Source: Pseudolactococcus chungangensis CAU 28 = DSM 22330 (lineage in GTDB: Bacteria > Bacillota > Bacilli > Lactobacillales > Streptococcaceae). From it: a stretch of DNA of 52,105 bases. This document shows, piece by piece, positions 28,365 through 37,456 of the stretch (its first letter is position 1; each line of letters starts with the position of its first letter). The notes under the pieces were generated by a model. It made no database searches, was not told where the DNA came from, and saw only the letters and a program-made list of their open reading frames with translations. The stretch lies in assembly GCF_002441885.1 (NCBI RefSeq), contig NZ_JXJT01000013.1:1-52105 (forward strand). Direction: 5' to 3'. The translations under genes and the position numbers were made by a program.

Positions 28365-28401
28365 AAGCAAGCGCTTACATTTCTGGTATAGGTCTATTAT
28401 A
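28365..28401 (-). promoter_or_regulatory. hyd operon promoter -10 box with downstream cre site
   Basis: TATAAT at 28396-28401 (no good -35), followed about 9 nt after the expected start site by TGTAAGCGCTTGCT (28367-28380), 13 of 14 matches to the CcpA cre consensus. In this position CcpA would block transcription when sugar is plentiful. Confidence 0.65.
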
Positions 28402-28554
28402 TCACTTTTCCGCCACTTTTCTATTACTTTTTATATTTTAATTAAAAAAATTAATGTCCCTGATTACAATAGCAGTACGGTTTTGTCGGATGTATTTTAC
28501 ATTTTAAGTTTATATTTCTATGTTTTTTATTAGAAAACTATCAAAAATAGCAAA

Positions 28555-28580
28555 AACTCTCTATCAAAAGATAAAGAGTT
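28555..28580 (-). terminator. Terminator of the leu operon
   Basis: AACTCTTTATC/GATAGAGAGTT hairpin with a 4-nt loop followed by TTT on the minus strand, 13 bp after leuD. The 28402-28554 stretch beyond it is AT-rich with no gene. Confidence 0.85.
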
Positions 28581-28592
28581 CTGTTGGTCATT

Positions 28593-29183
28593 TTATTGCC
28601 AATAGGCTGGTCGTTGCTTTTCATAAGCTGTAATCAGTTCTTCATATTGTAATGTAATACCGATATCATCAAGGCCATTGACAAGCTTACGTTTCCATTC
28701 TGCATCAATGTCAAAAGTAAAATCACCTTTTGATGTTTTGATGACTTGATTAGGCAAGTCAATCTCAATCGCTTCATCTGGCGATAAAGCTGCTAGAATT
28801 TCACGCGTTTCTAGAGGCTGCACGATAGGGAGAATCCCATTTTTTAGCTCATTATTATAGTGAATATCGGAAAACGAACCGGCAATGACTGCGCGAAAAC
28901 CATAATCCTTAATCGCCCAAGCCGCATGCTCACGAGATGACCCAGAGCCAAAGTTATCTCCTGAAATCAAAATCGTTGCCTGACGATACTCTGGATGATT
29001 GAGGATAAAGTCAGGGTTTTCTGCCTCACCATCATTTAGATAACGCCATTCAAAAAACATATTTTTACCAAAACCTGTTTTATCCGTTGCTTTCAAAAAC
29101 TGTTTGGGAATGATTTGGTCGGTATCTATATTATCATTCATCAGTGGCACGGTTGTACCTTTATAAACTGTAAATTTTTCCAT
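28593..29183 (-). CDS. leuD: 3-isopropylmalate dehydratase small subunit
   Basis: Swivel-domain subunit of isopropylmalate isomerase (leucine synthesis), 196 aa. It carries [12 protein letters not shown] and the substrate-binding [16 protein letters not shown] motif. Its start codon overlaps the leuC stop, so the two are coupled. Last gene of the leu operon. Confidence 0.96.
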   Translation of the reverse strand: MEKFTVYKGTTVPLMNDNIDTDQIIPKQFLKATDKTGFGKNMFFEWRYLNDGEAENPDFILNHPEYRQATILISGDNFGSGSSREHAAWAIKDYGFRAVIAGSFSDIHYNNELKNGILPIVQPLETREILAALSPDEAIEIDLPNQVIKTSKGDFTFDIDAEWKRKLVNGLDDIGITLQYEELITAYEKQRPAYWQ

Positions 29184-30556
29184 TAGGCAAGCACCTCCCG
29201 TGCATCTACAAATTTACCATTGATTGCCGCAAGTGCTGCCATAACTGGACTACAAAGGTGTGTCCGTGCGCCATGACCTTGACGTCCCTCAAAATTACGG
29301 TTTGACGTTGACGCACAATGAACGCCTTCTGGCACATGGTCAGGATTCATACCCAGACACATTGAGCAACCTGGCTCACGCCATTCAAAACCTGCATCGA
29401 TAAAGATTTTATCCAAACCAAGTGCTTCCGCTGCTTTTTTAACAGGCCGGCTACCTGGTACGACAATAGCTGTCAGCTTGTCAGAAATTTTATGACCTTT
29501 GACAATCTCAGCTGCCAGTTGTAAATCGCTGAGACGGGCGTTGGTACAAGAGCCAATAAAAACATAACCTAAATCAATATCACTTGGCTTACCACCAGGC
29601 GTTAAATCCATATATTGATAAGCACGTTCATCATTGAAATCTTTGATTTCTGGGAACGTTTCTGTAAATTCAATCCCCATTTCCGGGTTAGTTCCCCAAG
29701 TCACCATAGGTGCAAGTTTTGAGACATCAATTGTGATAACCTTATCATAGACAGCATCGGCATCAGACGGTAAAGTTTGCCAGTCTGCGATTGCTGCCAC
29801 CATATCTTTCGGCGCAAATTCACGACCAGCCACATAATCATATGTTTTTTGGTCAGGATTCATCAAACCCATTTTTGAACCAAATTCAATAGCCATATTA
29901 CAAATCGTCATGCGTTCTTCCATTTCAAGTGCTGCAATCGCCTCACCTGTAAATTCAACAGCATAACCAACGCCAGCATCAACCCCATGCTTGGCAATCA
30001 ATGCTAAGATAAAGTCCTTAGAATAGACCCCGTTAGCAGGTTTGCCAACAAAGTTAACTTTCATCTGTTTTGGTTTCACTTGCCAAAGTGTTTGTGTCGC
30101 AAAAACATGTTCAACTTCACTTGTGCCAATCCCAAAAGCAATGGCGCCAAATGCCCCGTTTGTCGCTGTGTGAGAGTCACCACAAACAATAACCTTACCA
30201 GGCTGTGAATTCCCAGTCTCAGGTCCCACCATGTGGACAATCCCTTGACGTTCTGATCCATGCGTCGCAGCATCAATCCCGAATTCTTCGACATTACGCG
30301 CTAACGTATCAATTTGATTTTTCGAAATCAAGTCTGAGATATTAAAAATATCAACCGTCGGTACATTATGATCAGTTGTCCCGAAGGTCAAATCCGGCCG
30401 GCGTACTTTGCGTCCGGCTTCACGTAAGCCTTGAAAGGCTTGCGGACTCGTTACTTCATGAATCATGTGGAAATCCACATAAAGGAGTTGCGGCTCGCCA
30501 ACCTCACCTGTAATCACGTGGCGATCCCACAGTTTATCAAATATTGTTTGTCCCAT
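29183..30556 (-). CDS. leuC: 3-isopropylmalate dehydratase large subunit
   Basis: Aconitase-family subunit, 457 aa, holding a catalytic [4Fe-4S] cluster: Cys in VFIGSCTN and [10 protein letters not shown], with [13 protein letters not shown] near residue 125. The Fe-S cluster would be supplied by the suf system at the left of the window. It follows the DUF1294 gene with a short gap. Confidence 0.96.
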   Translation of the reverse strand: MGQTIFDKLWDRHVITGEVGEPQLLYVDFHMIHEVTSPQAFQGLREAGRKVRRPDLTFGTTDHNVPTVDIFNISDLISKNQIDTLARNVEEFGIDAATHGSERQGIVHMVGPETGNSQPGKVIVCGDSHTATNGAFGAIAFGIGTSEVEHVFATQTLWQVKPKQMKVNFVGKPANGVYSKDFILALIAKHGVDAGVGYAVEFTGEAIAALEMEERMTICNMAIEFGSKMGLMNPDQKTYDYVAGREFAPKDMVAAIADWQTLPSDADAVYDKVITIDVSKLAPMVTWGTNPEMGIEFTETFPEIKDFNDERAYQYMDLTPGGKPSDIDLGYVFIGSCTNARLSDLQLAAEIVKGHKISDKLTAIVVPGSRPVKKAAEALGLDKIFIDAGFEWREPGCSMCLGMNPDHVPEGVHCASTSNRNFEGRQGHGARTHLCSPVMAALAAINGKFVDAREVLA

Positions 30557-30588
30557 AAACTACTTCTTTCTATCTAACTAATGTAATA

Positions 30589-30861
30589 TCATTTACTTTT
30601 TAATATGAACACGATGATTAAAACATCTAGTATAACGCCTATCCACCAAACGACTTGGAAATACCATTTTCTCGTTTTATGGTGGCAAATATGTGCTGAA
30701 ATAATAGCTCCGATACCCCCAAACATGAAAGCTGAGAGTAACAAGGCTTTTTCGCTAATTCGCCAGAGACCACGCTTGGCACGGCGTTTGTCTTCAGCAT
30801 AGAGCCCGAAAACCACCAGATTCCAAAGGATTAATAGTCCAAGCCATATCTCTTTCATCAT
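30589..30861 (-). CDS. DUF1294 small membrane protein inside the leu operon
   Basis: A 90-aa membrane protein with helices at about 5-20, 42-58 and 70-86 and the DUF1294 motifs YAEDKRRAKRGLWRISE and HHKTRKWYF. Its ATG overlaps the leuB stop (ATGA), so it is translated with the leu genes. The function of the family is unknown; being locked between leuB and leuC is odd, and it may simply be a rider. Confidence 0.8.
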   Translation of the reverse strand: MMKEIWLGLLILWNLVVFGLYAEDKRRAKRGLWRISEKALLLSAFMFGGIGAIISAHICHHKTRKWYFQVVWWIGVILDVLIIVFILKSK

Positions 30862-31895
30862 AGATTATCAATAATCGCTGCTGTCATTTCTGATAAACTC
30901 GCTGTGCCGCCCAAATCTTTTGTTAAAACACCCTCTAATAATGTTTTATTGACAGCATTTTCAATGTACTGAGCCCCAGCTGTTGCTTTAAAACTTTCAC
31001 GTAACATCATAGCCACTGATAAAATCATCGAGATGGGATTAGCAATGCCTAACCCCGCTATATCAGGCGCTGAGCCGTGGATCGGTTCATAAAGACTAGG
31101 ACCATTAGCCGCATGAGAGGCTGAAGGCATAACACCTAAGGTACCTGGGAGAACGCTTGATTCATCTGACAAAATATCGCCAAAGAGGTTTTCTGTGACG
31201 ATGACATCAAAATCGCTAGGATTGGTAATCATTTTCATCGCAAGGCTATCAACTAGCGCATGTTCAAGCATCACATCTGGATACGCTTTTGCGACATCTT
31301 CAGCGACGATACGCCAGAGTTTCGAGGTCGCAAGCACGTTTTGCTTATCGACAGATGTCACTTTTTTACCACGACCACGCGCAATCTCAAAGGCAATCTT
31401 GATAATACGCTCAATTTCTTCGTATGTGTAGTCGTTAATGTCACGCGCACTACGGTCATTCAAAGTATGTTCGCCAAAGTAGATGCCGCCAGTCAATTCA
31501 CGGACAACCACAAAGTCAACCCCTTCAATGATTTCAGGTTTAAGAGGTGACAAGTGTTTGAGCGCATCGAAAATTTGTACAGGCCGGATATTGGCAAACA
31601 ACCCTAGCGCTTTTCGCAAGGCTAGCAAACCTTGTTCTGGTCGAACGGTTGCATCGTTATATTGCGGTCCACCAATAGCTGCTAAAAGAATGGCATCTGC
31701 CTCTTTAGCAGCTGTCAGAGTTTTTTCTGGCAGTGGATGACCAGTTTCGTCAATAGCAGCACCACCAAAGGGATGCGCCTCTACTGTATAATCAAAATTA
31801 ATTTTCGATGCAACAGCTGCTAAAACTTCAAGCCCCGCTGCCATGATTTCTGGGCCAATGCCATCACCTGCTAAAGTTACAATTTTTTTCGTCAT
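30858..31895 (-). CDS. leuB: 3-isopropylmalate dehydrogenase
   Basis: NAD-dependent oxidative decarboxylase of leucine synthesis, 345 aa. It carries the start motif LAGDGIGPEIMA, the substrate arginines in RPEQGLLALRKALGLFANIRP, and the metal site with NLFGDILSDESSVLPGTLGVMPSAS. Normal length. It lies 87 bp after leuA. Confidence 0.96.
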   Translation of the reverse strand: MTKKIVTLAGDGIGPEIMAAGLEVLAAVASKINFDYTVEAHPFGGAAIDETGHPLPEKTLTAAKEADAILLAAIGGPQYNDATVRPEQGLLALRKALGLFANIRPVQIFDALKHLSPLKPEIIEGVDFVVVRELTGGIYFGEHTLNDRSARDINDYTYEEIERIIKIAFEIARGRGKKVTSVDKQNVLATSKLWRIVAEDVAKAYPDVMLEHALVDSLAMKMITNPSDFDVIVTENLFGDILSDESSVLPGTLGVMPSASHAANGPSLYEPIHGSAPDIAGLGIANPISMILSVAMMLRESFKATAGAQYIENAVNKTLLEGVLTKDLGGTASLSEMTAAIIDNL

Positions 31896-31982
31896 GTTTT
31901 AATTTAATCTTTCTAAATTTGAAAATACTTGTTACGACCGTTTGCCATTCTATGTCAGCTAACTTGGTTTGATTTGCCTCAA

Positions 31983-33548
31983 TTAGTCTTCTGGATTTGC
32001 TTTTTCAGAAATTTTCTTGGTAATGATGCCAGCATTTTCACGTTGAACCAAGGTATTGGCATTAGCATACGCAATCGCACTCGCCCGTAGTACGTCAAAG
32101 TCAAGACCATTGGCATTAAAGATTGTACCCGTATCATTGTTTTCAACCGTAACGTGTACTTCTGCCTGAGCATCAATTCCTTCAGTTACTGCGATAATGT
32201 TATAACTATCGAGTTTAACAGACTGATTGAAGAATTGGTCAATGGCATTGAAGGTTGCCTCTACCGAGCCACTACCATTAGCAATCGTTTCGATAATTTC
32301 CTCGCCTTCATTTTTTAAGCTAATCGTAACTGTTTGCGTACCATCTTCATTAGACGTAATCGCAAGATTATCAAATTGAAAGCCTTCAGGATTTTCAACT
32401 GTCGTTCCAGCGACTAATGCACGAATATCAGTATCTGTAATTTCATGTTTCTTGTCAGCCAGAACCTTAAATTTAGAGAAAAGCTCTTTCATGTCATCTT
32501 CTATCACCTCGTCGAAGCCAAGATCCTGAAGTTTTGTCACAAAAGCATGACGACCCGACAGTTTACCCAGTGGCAGAGAGTTTTTCTGAACCCCAACTAG
32601 TTCTGGTGTGATGATTTCATAGGTTTCAGGATTTTTAAGCACACCATCTTGATGAATCCCAGACTCATGCGCAAAGGCGTTACCACCAATAACAGCCTTA
32701 TTTTTAGGAACCGGAATCCCTGAGAAGCGTGAAACAAGCTCAGATGTTGCGAAGGTTTCATTAAGTACGATATCCGACGTCGCTTGGTAGTATTCTTCAC
32801 GAATTTTAAGCGCCACCGCAACTTCTTCTAGTGCCACATTACCCGCTCGCTCGCCGATTCCATTGATCGTCCCCTCGACACGTCCCGCACCACCTTTAAT
32901 TGCCGCCAAAGTATTTGCAGTCGCCATTCCAAGGTCATCGTGACAATGAGGGCTGAAAATGATGTCTCGGTCAGATGTGACATTTTCAATCAAGAATTTG
33001 AAGGTCTCATAGTATTCTGTCGGCGTTGTATAGCCGACTGTGTCTGGGATATTGATGTAGGTTGCCCCCGCATCCACCGCCGTCTGAACTGCTTTGAGGA
33101 GGAAACCTTTCTCAGTCCGCGTCGCATCTTCTGGTGAAAACTCAACAATATCAACGAGACTTTTAGCATAAGTTACATGTTCCGTGATTGAGGCAATAAC
33201 TTCATCTGGTGTCTTTTTAAGCTTGTACTTCATATGTACCGGACTTGTCGCAATAAAGACATGGATCTGTGGATATTTGGCATTTTTCAGGGCATCATAA
33301 GCTGCATCAATATCTGATTTGACAGCCCGTGCAAGACCCGTAACTGACGTTTTCGTGAGCGTCTCCGCAATTTGCTTAACTGCTTCAAATGAATCAGGAC
33401 TAGCTGCAGGAAAACCCGCTTCAATAGCTGAGATGCCCCATTTTTCAAGTTGCTTGGCAATGGCGACTTTTTCTTTGATTGAAAAGTTGACGCCTGGTGT
33501 TTGTTCCCCATCCCGAAGGCTAGTGTCTAAAAACTCTATTTTACGCAT
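31983..33548 (-). CDS. leuA: 2-isopropylmalate synthase
   Basis: First committed enzyme of leucine synthesis, 521 aa. The catalytic TIM barrel has FLDTSLRDGEQTPGVNF at the N-terminus and the metal-binding HCHDDLG; the C-terminal domain from about 390 is the leucine-feedback LeuA dimer domain. The start has AAGGAG upstream. First structural gene after the leader and attenuator. Confidence 0.96.
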   Translation of the reverse strand: MRKIEFLDTSLRDGEQTPGVNFSIKEKVAIAKQLEKWGISAIEAGFPAASPDSFEAVKQIAETLTKTSVTGLARAVKSDIDAAYDALKNAKYPQIHVFIATSPVHMKYKLKKTPDEVIASITEHVTYAKSLVDIVEFSPEDATRTEKGFLLKAVQTAVDAGATYINIPDTVGYTTPTEYYETFKFLIENVTSDRDIIFSPHCHDDLGMATANTLAAIKGGAGRVEGTINGIGERAGNVALEEVAVALKIREEYYQATSDIVLNETFATSELVSRFSGIPVPKNKAVIGGNAFAHESGIHQDGVLKNPETYEIITPELVGVQKNSLPLGKLSGRHAFVTKLQDLGFDEVIEDDMKELFSKFKVLADKKHEITDTDIRALVAGTTVENPEGFQFDNLAITSNEDGTQTVTISLKNEGEEIIETIANGSGSVEATFNAIDQFFNQSVKLDSYNIIAVTEGIDAQAEVHVTVENNDTGTIFNANGLDFDVLRASAIAYANANTLVQRENAGIITKKISEKANPED

Positions 33549-33582
33549 GATATTCTCCTTAAATTGTCTAATAATAGTTGAT

Positions 33583-33617
33583 AAAAGAAAAGCGTCTCAC
33601 TTATTAAGCAAGACGCT
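33583..33617 (-). terminator. leu operon attenuator terminator
   Basis: AGCGTCT/AGACGCT hairpin followed by TTTTCTTTT, lying between the leader peptide and leuA. The upstream segment TGTCCTGT can pair with GGACAGG further on, offering a competing fold. No T-box motif is seen. Confidence 0.75.
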
Positions 33618-33675
33618 GAACCTGTCCTACTTGATGAATGAACGCCAAACAGGACACAACAGTAAGAGTCATCTC

Positions 33676-33726
33676 TTAGCGTGTGCCCTTCACCAACAAT
33701 CGCAAGTTTGTGTTTGACGTTTTCAT
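33676..33726 (-). CDS. Candidate leu leader peptide
   Basis: MKTSNTNLRLLVKGTR, 16 aa, with a Leu-Arg-Leu-Leu-Val cluster, 29 nt after the predicted transcription start and before the attenuator. Leucine-rich leader peptides control leu operons in relatives by ribosome stalling. The ribosome-binding site is weak (AAAGG, about 18 nt upstream), so this is a reasoned guess. A second ORF, starting MTLTVVSCLAF, overlaps the pairing region. Confidence 0.45.
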   Translation of the reverse strand: MKTSNTNLRLLVKGTR

Positions 33727-33761
33727 TCGATCAACCGTAGAACCTTTCTTATTTTTATTAT

Positions 33762-33790
33762 ATTCTATCGTTTTATATGACACTTGTCAA
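33762..33790 (-). promoter_or_regulatory. leu operon promoter
   Basis: TTGACA (33785-33790), 17-bp spacer, TAGAAT (33762-33767). A half CodY-like box (AATTTTCTG) lies just upstream, fitting repression by branched-chain amino acids. Confidence 0.75.
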
Positions 33791-33846
33791 GAAAAAAGCA
33801 GAAAATTTTTGAATTGTTAGATAATTTCCAACTTATTTCGATTGCC

Positions 33847-35025
33847 TTACCAACTGCCAGAAGCACCACCACCTGATGAAAACCCACCTCCACCACCAAA
33901 TCCAGTCCAAGTGTCATTACCAGAATTTGAATCAGAGCTATCATGATCAGCAAAAGCCGTTTGAGGTGCAGCTACTGGGTAGAGCAATGTGCCATAGTAA
34001 TATCCGCGCCAGAATCTATCGTGTCTGAAGTTATCATTCATGTCATTAAAATCATGATAGCGTCTGCTAGGTTTCTTTTTCGTAATTCTAAGCGCCATCT
34101 CCTCTTGTTCCCGAGGTTGACGATCTTCCTTGTATTGTGCATCACCTTGCTTGACTAAAGCGTTATGCCATTTAAAATTGTCAAGGAACATCTGAACATT
34201 TTCAATCGTTGGTGGTAATTTTGTTTCATTAAAGGCATCTGCTAAACTTTCATCTGAAATAGATAAGCGTTCTTTTTCAGCGTAAAAGCCAAGTTCCAGC
34301 TCTAAAATTGATAGGACTAAGGCACGATTTTTGTTGAGATAGCGTTTTTTGGCAAATTTTCGCCAACTGTTTACACTAAAAAAACTGATGCCACCCCCTA
34401 ATAAAACGATAACTGTTCCTAGGCCAAACGTTTTCAAATTTGCTAAGCGCTTAGCATGCGCTGCCTCTGACTTGGCAATTCGAACACCTAATGACTTAGC
34501 AAATGCCGCTTGTGACTGCGGTAACACAACATCTTGACCCACAAGCGCTATCATATTCTCTGTTATCGTCTCAATTGCCCCACCATAATTCTCTGCGCGT
34601 AGCATCCTTGTCACATTGTCCGTATAAACCCACTTTTTAATGTTGTTTTCATTGACATACTTAGTCTTTTCCCAGCCATCACCTAATTGAATGCGATACT
34701 CATGGTCTTTAATCGAAATGAGAAACAAGACCCCTAAGTTATGCTGACTATCACCTATTTGTTTTTTATTGAAAACATCGCGCGCATAATCTTCAACATC
34801 ATCCCCATTAAGTGATTTAACCGTCATGATCGCATATTCCAGGTGAGCCATTTCACCCGATTTAGTCTGGCTGTTCGCAAGCTCACGCAACATCTCATTT
34901 AAATTTTGAACTTGTGACTGGTTTAAAACTTTCGCATCATCTTTGACATAGTTTGCCTCAGCATGAGCAACTGTCACACCAAAAATCATGACTAACATCG
35001 TCAACAGCACTAATATTTTCTTCAT
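33847..35025 (-). CDS. TPM-domain (YgcG-like) membrane-anchored protein
   Basis: A 392-aa exported protein. It has a signal peptide (LVLLTMLVMIFGVTVAHA, cleavage before EANY) and a TPM domain (about 30-170; YVKDDAKVLNQSQVQNLNEM, LGVLFLISIKDHEYRIQLGDG). A membrane helix at about 197-215 is followed by a charged cytoplasmic part and a Gly/Ser-rich tail (FGGGGGFSSGGGASGSW) typical of the family. The biochemical role of TPM proteins in bacteria is not settled. The start is the ATG after AAAGGAAC; an upstream in-frame ATG adds 20 unlikely residues. Monocistronic, after the terminator at 35147-35191. Confidence 0.8.
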   Translation of the reverse strand: MKKILVLLTMLVMIFGVTVAHAEANYVKDDAKVLNQSQVQNLNEMLRELANSQTKSGEMAHLEYAIMTVKSLNGDDVEDYARDVFNKKQIGDSQHNLGVLFLISIKDHEYRIQLGDGWEKTKYVNENNIKKWVYTDNVTRMLRAENYGGAIETITENMIALVGQDVVLPQSQAAFAKSLGVRIAKSEAAHAKRLANLKTFGLGTVIVLLGGGISFFSVNSWRKFAKKRYLNKNRALVLSILELELGFYAEKERLSISDESLADAFNETKLPPTIENVQMFLDNFKWHNALVKQGDAQYKEDRQPREQEEMALRITKKKPSRRYHDFNDMNDNFRHDRFWRGYYYGTLLYPVAAPQTAFADHDSSDSNSGNDTWTGFGGGGGFSSGGGASGSW

Positions 35026-35146
35026 AATTCGTTCCTTTTTTGATTTTCTTTTTTTGATTTGTAACTCACTTATAGCTTTTGACACAGCGATAACATGACT
35101 ATGATTACCTAAAGTTTAACAATTTCTCATGATAAACGCAACAATA

Positions 35147-35191
35147 AAAAAACTCCTCTTATTAACTTTATACGTTAATTGAGAGGAGTTT
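35147..35191 (-). terminator. Terminator of the amino-acid ABC operon
   Basis: AAACTCCTCT...AATTAAC pairs with GTTAAT...AGAGGAGTTT across a 7-nt loop, followed by a T-run on the minus strand. Confidence 0.9.
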
Positions 35192-35204
35192 GCTTTCATT
35201 ATTT

Positions 35205-36023
35205 TTATTTTCCTGGATAAACATCCTCAGAGAACCATTTTTCAGAGATTTTCTGGAATTCACCCGCAGTATGCAGTTCTTTAAATGCTTTGTTAATATT
35301 GTCAACCAATGTTTTGTCTGATTTGCGTGCACCAACTGCAAAATTTTCAGAATCATACCCAGTTGTCAGGATATTGTAGTCCTTAATCTCACCATTTTTA
35401 GTCAGATAATAATTGGCGTAAACATTATCAATCAACAAGCCGTCAATGCGGTCAGCCTTTAAGTCTAGTAAAGCTGAGTTAAAATCATCGTATAACGTCG
35501 CATCATTGTCTTTGACGATATCCATAAGAATCTTGGGCTGTTTGGTAAAGGCATCATAGCCTGAAGACCCTTGCTGAGCACCTAGAGCCTTGTTTTTCAT
35601 ACCTGCAACATCCTCAATTTTACTTGATTTTTTAGTCACGAGTACTTGTTCATTTTTCATATAGGGATTGGTAAACAGCACTTTTTTCTCCCGTTCTTGC
35701 GTCACGGAATAACCATTCCAAATAAGATCAATTGACCTATTTTTTAGCTCAGTTTCTTTCATATCCCAATCAATCGGCTGCATCTTCACTTTGACATCAT
35801 ATTTTTTAAAGACAGCATTGGCGAGATCAATATCAAAACCAATATTTTTCCCGTTCTCATCTTTAAATCCCATCGGAACAAAGGTATTATCAAAGCCAAT
35901 CACGACTTCTTTTTTCTTCTGAATCTCAGGCCAACTGTCTTTTTCAGTCTTTTGACCACAAGCTGCTAATGTGACACAAGCTGTTAAAACAGCCATCATC
36001 CCTAAAAATTTTTTCAATTTCAT
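35205..36023 (-). CDS. Amino-acid ABC transporter substrate-binding lipoprotein
   Basis: Extracellular binding lipoprotein of 272 aa: signal sequence with lipobox LAAC (Cys22), then the family 3 solute-binding fold (VVIGFDNTFVPMGFKDENGKNIGFDIDLANAV, GAQQGSSGYDAF). It follows the permease and ATPase genes of the same operon. Polar amino acids or cystine are likely ligands; the sequence alone does not decide. Confidence 0.9.
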   Translation of the reverse strand: MKLKKFLGMMAVLTACVTLAACGQKTEKDSWPEIQKKKEVVIGFDNTFVPMGFKDENGKNIGFDIDLANAVFKKYDVKVKMQPIDWDMKETELKNRSIDLIWNGYSVTQEREKKVLFTNPYMKNEQVLVTKKSSKIEDVAGMKNKALGAQQGSSGYDAFTKQPKILMDIVKDNDATLYDDFNSALLDLKADRIDGLLIDNVYANYYLTKNGEIKDYNILTTGYDSENFAVGARKSDKTLVDNINKAFKELHTAGEFQKISEKWFSEDVYPGK

Positions 36024-36057
36024 TTACGTCATTTCTCCTAATATTATTTAACTAAAA

Positions 36058-36693
36058 TCAATCTAATTTAGCATTAACCTTGATGATAGTATCCGCGATT
36101 TTCTCGGCAAAGTCCATATCATGAGTCACGACGATTTGCGTCATGCCCAATTTTTTATTTTCCAAAATAAGATTGGCGACTTGATCTCGCAAGGCGGGGT
36201 CAAGCGCTGAGGTTGGTTCATCATAACCAATAATTTTAGGATCAATCATCATGGCACGAGCCAGTGCGACCCGTTGTTTTTGTCCACCCGATAAGCTAAA
36301 AGGATAGGCATTTTTTTGCTCAATAACCTCTAAATTACTCAAAAGTTCCTCAGCTTTAGCAATTGCTACCTCTTTTGAGACTTGCATGGTTTTCATAGGT
36401 GAGAGAATAAGATTCTCTAATACCGTCATATGCGGAAAAAGCTGGAAATCTTGGAAAACAAAGCCTAATAGATTGCGAGTAATCAGTGCGTCTAACTCAA
36501 CTACCTCACCGTCAAAAATCACTTGTCCGGCATCTATCGTTTCAAGACCTGCAAGCATTCTCAGCAAGGTTGTCTTACCGCCACCTGAGGGGCCAGCAAT
36601 GGCGACAACTTCACCACTTGTGATAGTCAAATCAAAACCATCAAAAATCACTTTATCACCAAATTTTTTAGTAATATTTTTTAATTCTAGCAT
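36058..36693 (-). CDS. Amino-acid ABC transporter ATPase
   Basis: A 211-aa ATPase, somewhat short. Walker A is GPSGGGKTT, signature LSGGQKQR, Walker [15 protein letters not shown]; a Tyr replaces the usual Phe before the DEPTSALD box. The start has GGAGG. It sits 8 bp after the permease stop. Confidence 0.9.
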   Translation of the reverse strand: MLELKNITKKFGDKVIFDGFDLTITSGEVVAIAGPSGGGKTTLLRMLAGLETIDAGQVIFDGEVVELDALITRNLLGFVFQDFQLFPHMTVLENLILSPMKTMQVSKEVAIAKAEELLSNLEVIEQKNAYPFSLSGGQKQRVALARAMMIDPKIIGYDEPTSALDPALRDQVANLILENKKLGMTQIVVTHDMDFAEKIADTIIKVNAKLD

Positions 36694-36701
36694 CTGACCT
36701 C

Positions 36702-37337
36702 CTATTTATAGTAATCAAAACGTTGTTCGATTTTCTTCGATAGAATGGTCAAAATACCAATAAAAATCAAATAAATCAAAGCTGCCATCATAATCGGTAC
36801 AAGTGATACATCTCGACTCATGGCAATTTTACCTGCCCGCAATAAGTCACCAAGTCCGACAACATAAATCAAAGATGAGTCTTTGACAAGGGTGATGATT
36901 TCATTAAAGACTGACGGTAAAACAATTTTCACCACTTGTGGCATTTGAATGTATCGAATCGTCTGCCACTTGCTCAGTTTCAACACTTTTGCTGCCTCTA
37001 ATTGACCATTGGGAACAGCCTTAATACCCCCTCGGAATATCTCAGCAAAATAAGCGGCGTAATTCAAAGTAAAGGCAAGTAGAGCTGCTGGAAAGCGTGG
37101 CAAAGTTGGGCCAACCATGGGGAGGGCGTAGAAGATGATAATGAGTTGTACCAAGAGCGGTGTGCCGCGCATGATCCAAACGTAAAGGTTAACAAACCAT
37201 TTGACGATTGGAATCCTAAGTAGGAAAGCCAAGACCATGCCTAGGGGAATTGATAGGATAAGCGTTAAAATAAAGACTAGAACCGTTAATTTCAGCCCAT
37301 CCAATAATTGTGGTAAAATTTCTGTGATATAGGACAT
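36702..37337 (-). CDS. Amino-acid ABC transporter permease
   Basis: A 211-aa membrane subunit with five helices and an EAA loop (EAAKVLKLSKWQTIRYIQMPQ). The start is the ATG preceded by GGAGAG; the upstream extension has no signal. First gene of the permease-ATPase-binding protein operon. A CodY-like box (12 of 15 by eye) is at 37373-37387. Confidence 0.9.
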   Translation of the reverse strand: MSYITEILPQLLDGLKLTVLVFILTLILSIPLGMVLAFLLRIPIVKWFVNLYVWIMRGTPLLVQLIIIFYALPMVGPTLPRFPAALLAFTLNYAAYFAEIFRGGIKAVPNGQLEAAKVLKLSKWQTIRYIQMPQVVKIVLPSVFNEIITLVKDSSLIYVVGLGDLLRAGKIAMSRDVSLVPIMMAALIYLIFIGILTILSKKIEQRFDYYK

Positions 37338-37372
37338 ATTCTCTCCATTTTGTAATATATTCAATTATATCA

Positions 37373-37387
37373 TGATTTCTGAAAATT
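37373..37387. promoter_or_regulatory. CodY-like box before the amino-acid ABC operon
   Basis: TGATTTCTGAAAATT, 12 of 15 matches to AATTTTCWGAAAATT, between the divergent permease and FKBP genes. Confidence 0.35.
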
Positions 37388-37456
37388 GTGACAGATTTTC
37401 TTATTTATCCTAAAATAGCTTTTCTTTAGAAAAAACAGAGGAAATATGGTAAAATA

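Noticed and set aside
33549-33760. T-box riboswitch before leuA
   Set aside because: No AGGGTGGNACCGCG-type T-box sequence or specifier stem is seen; a leader-peptide attenuator fits better.
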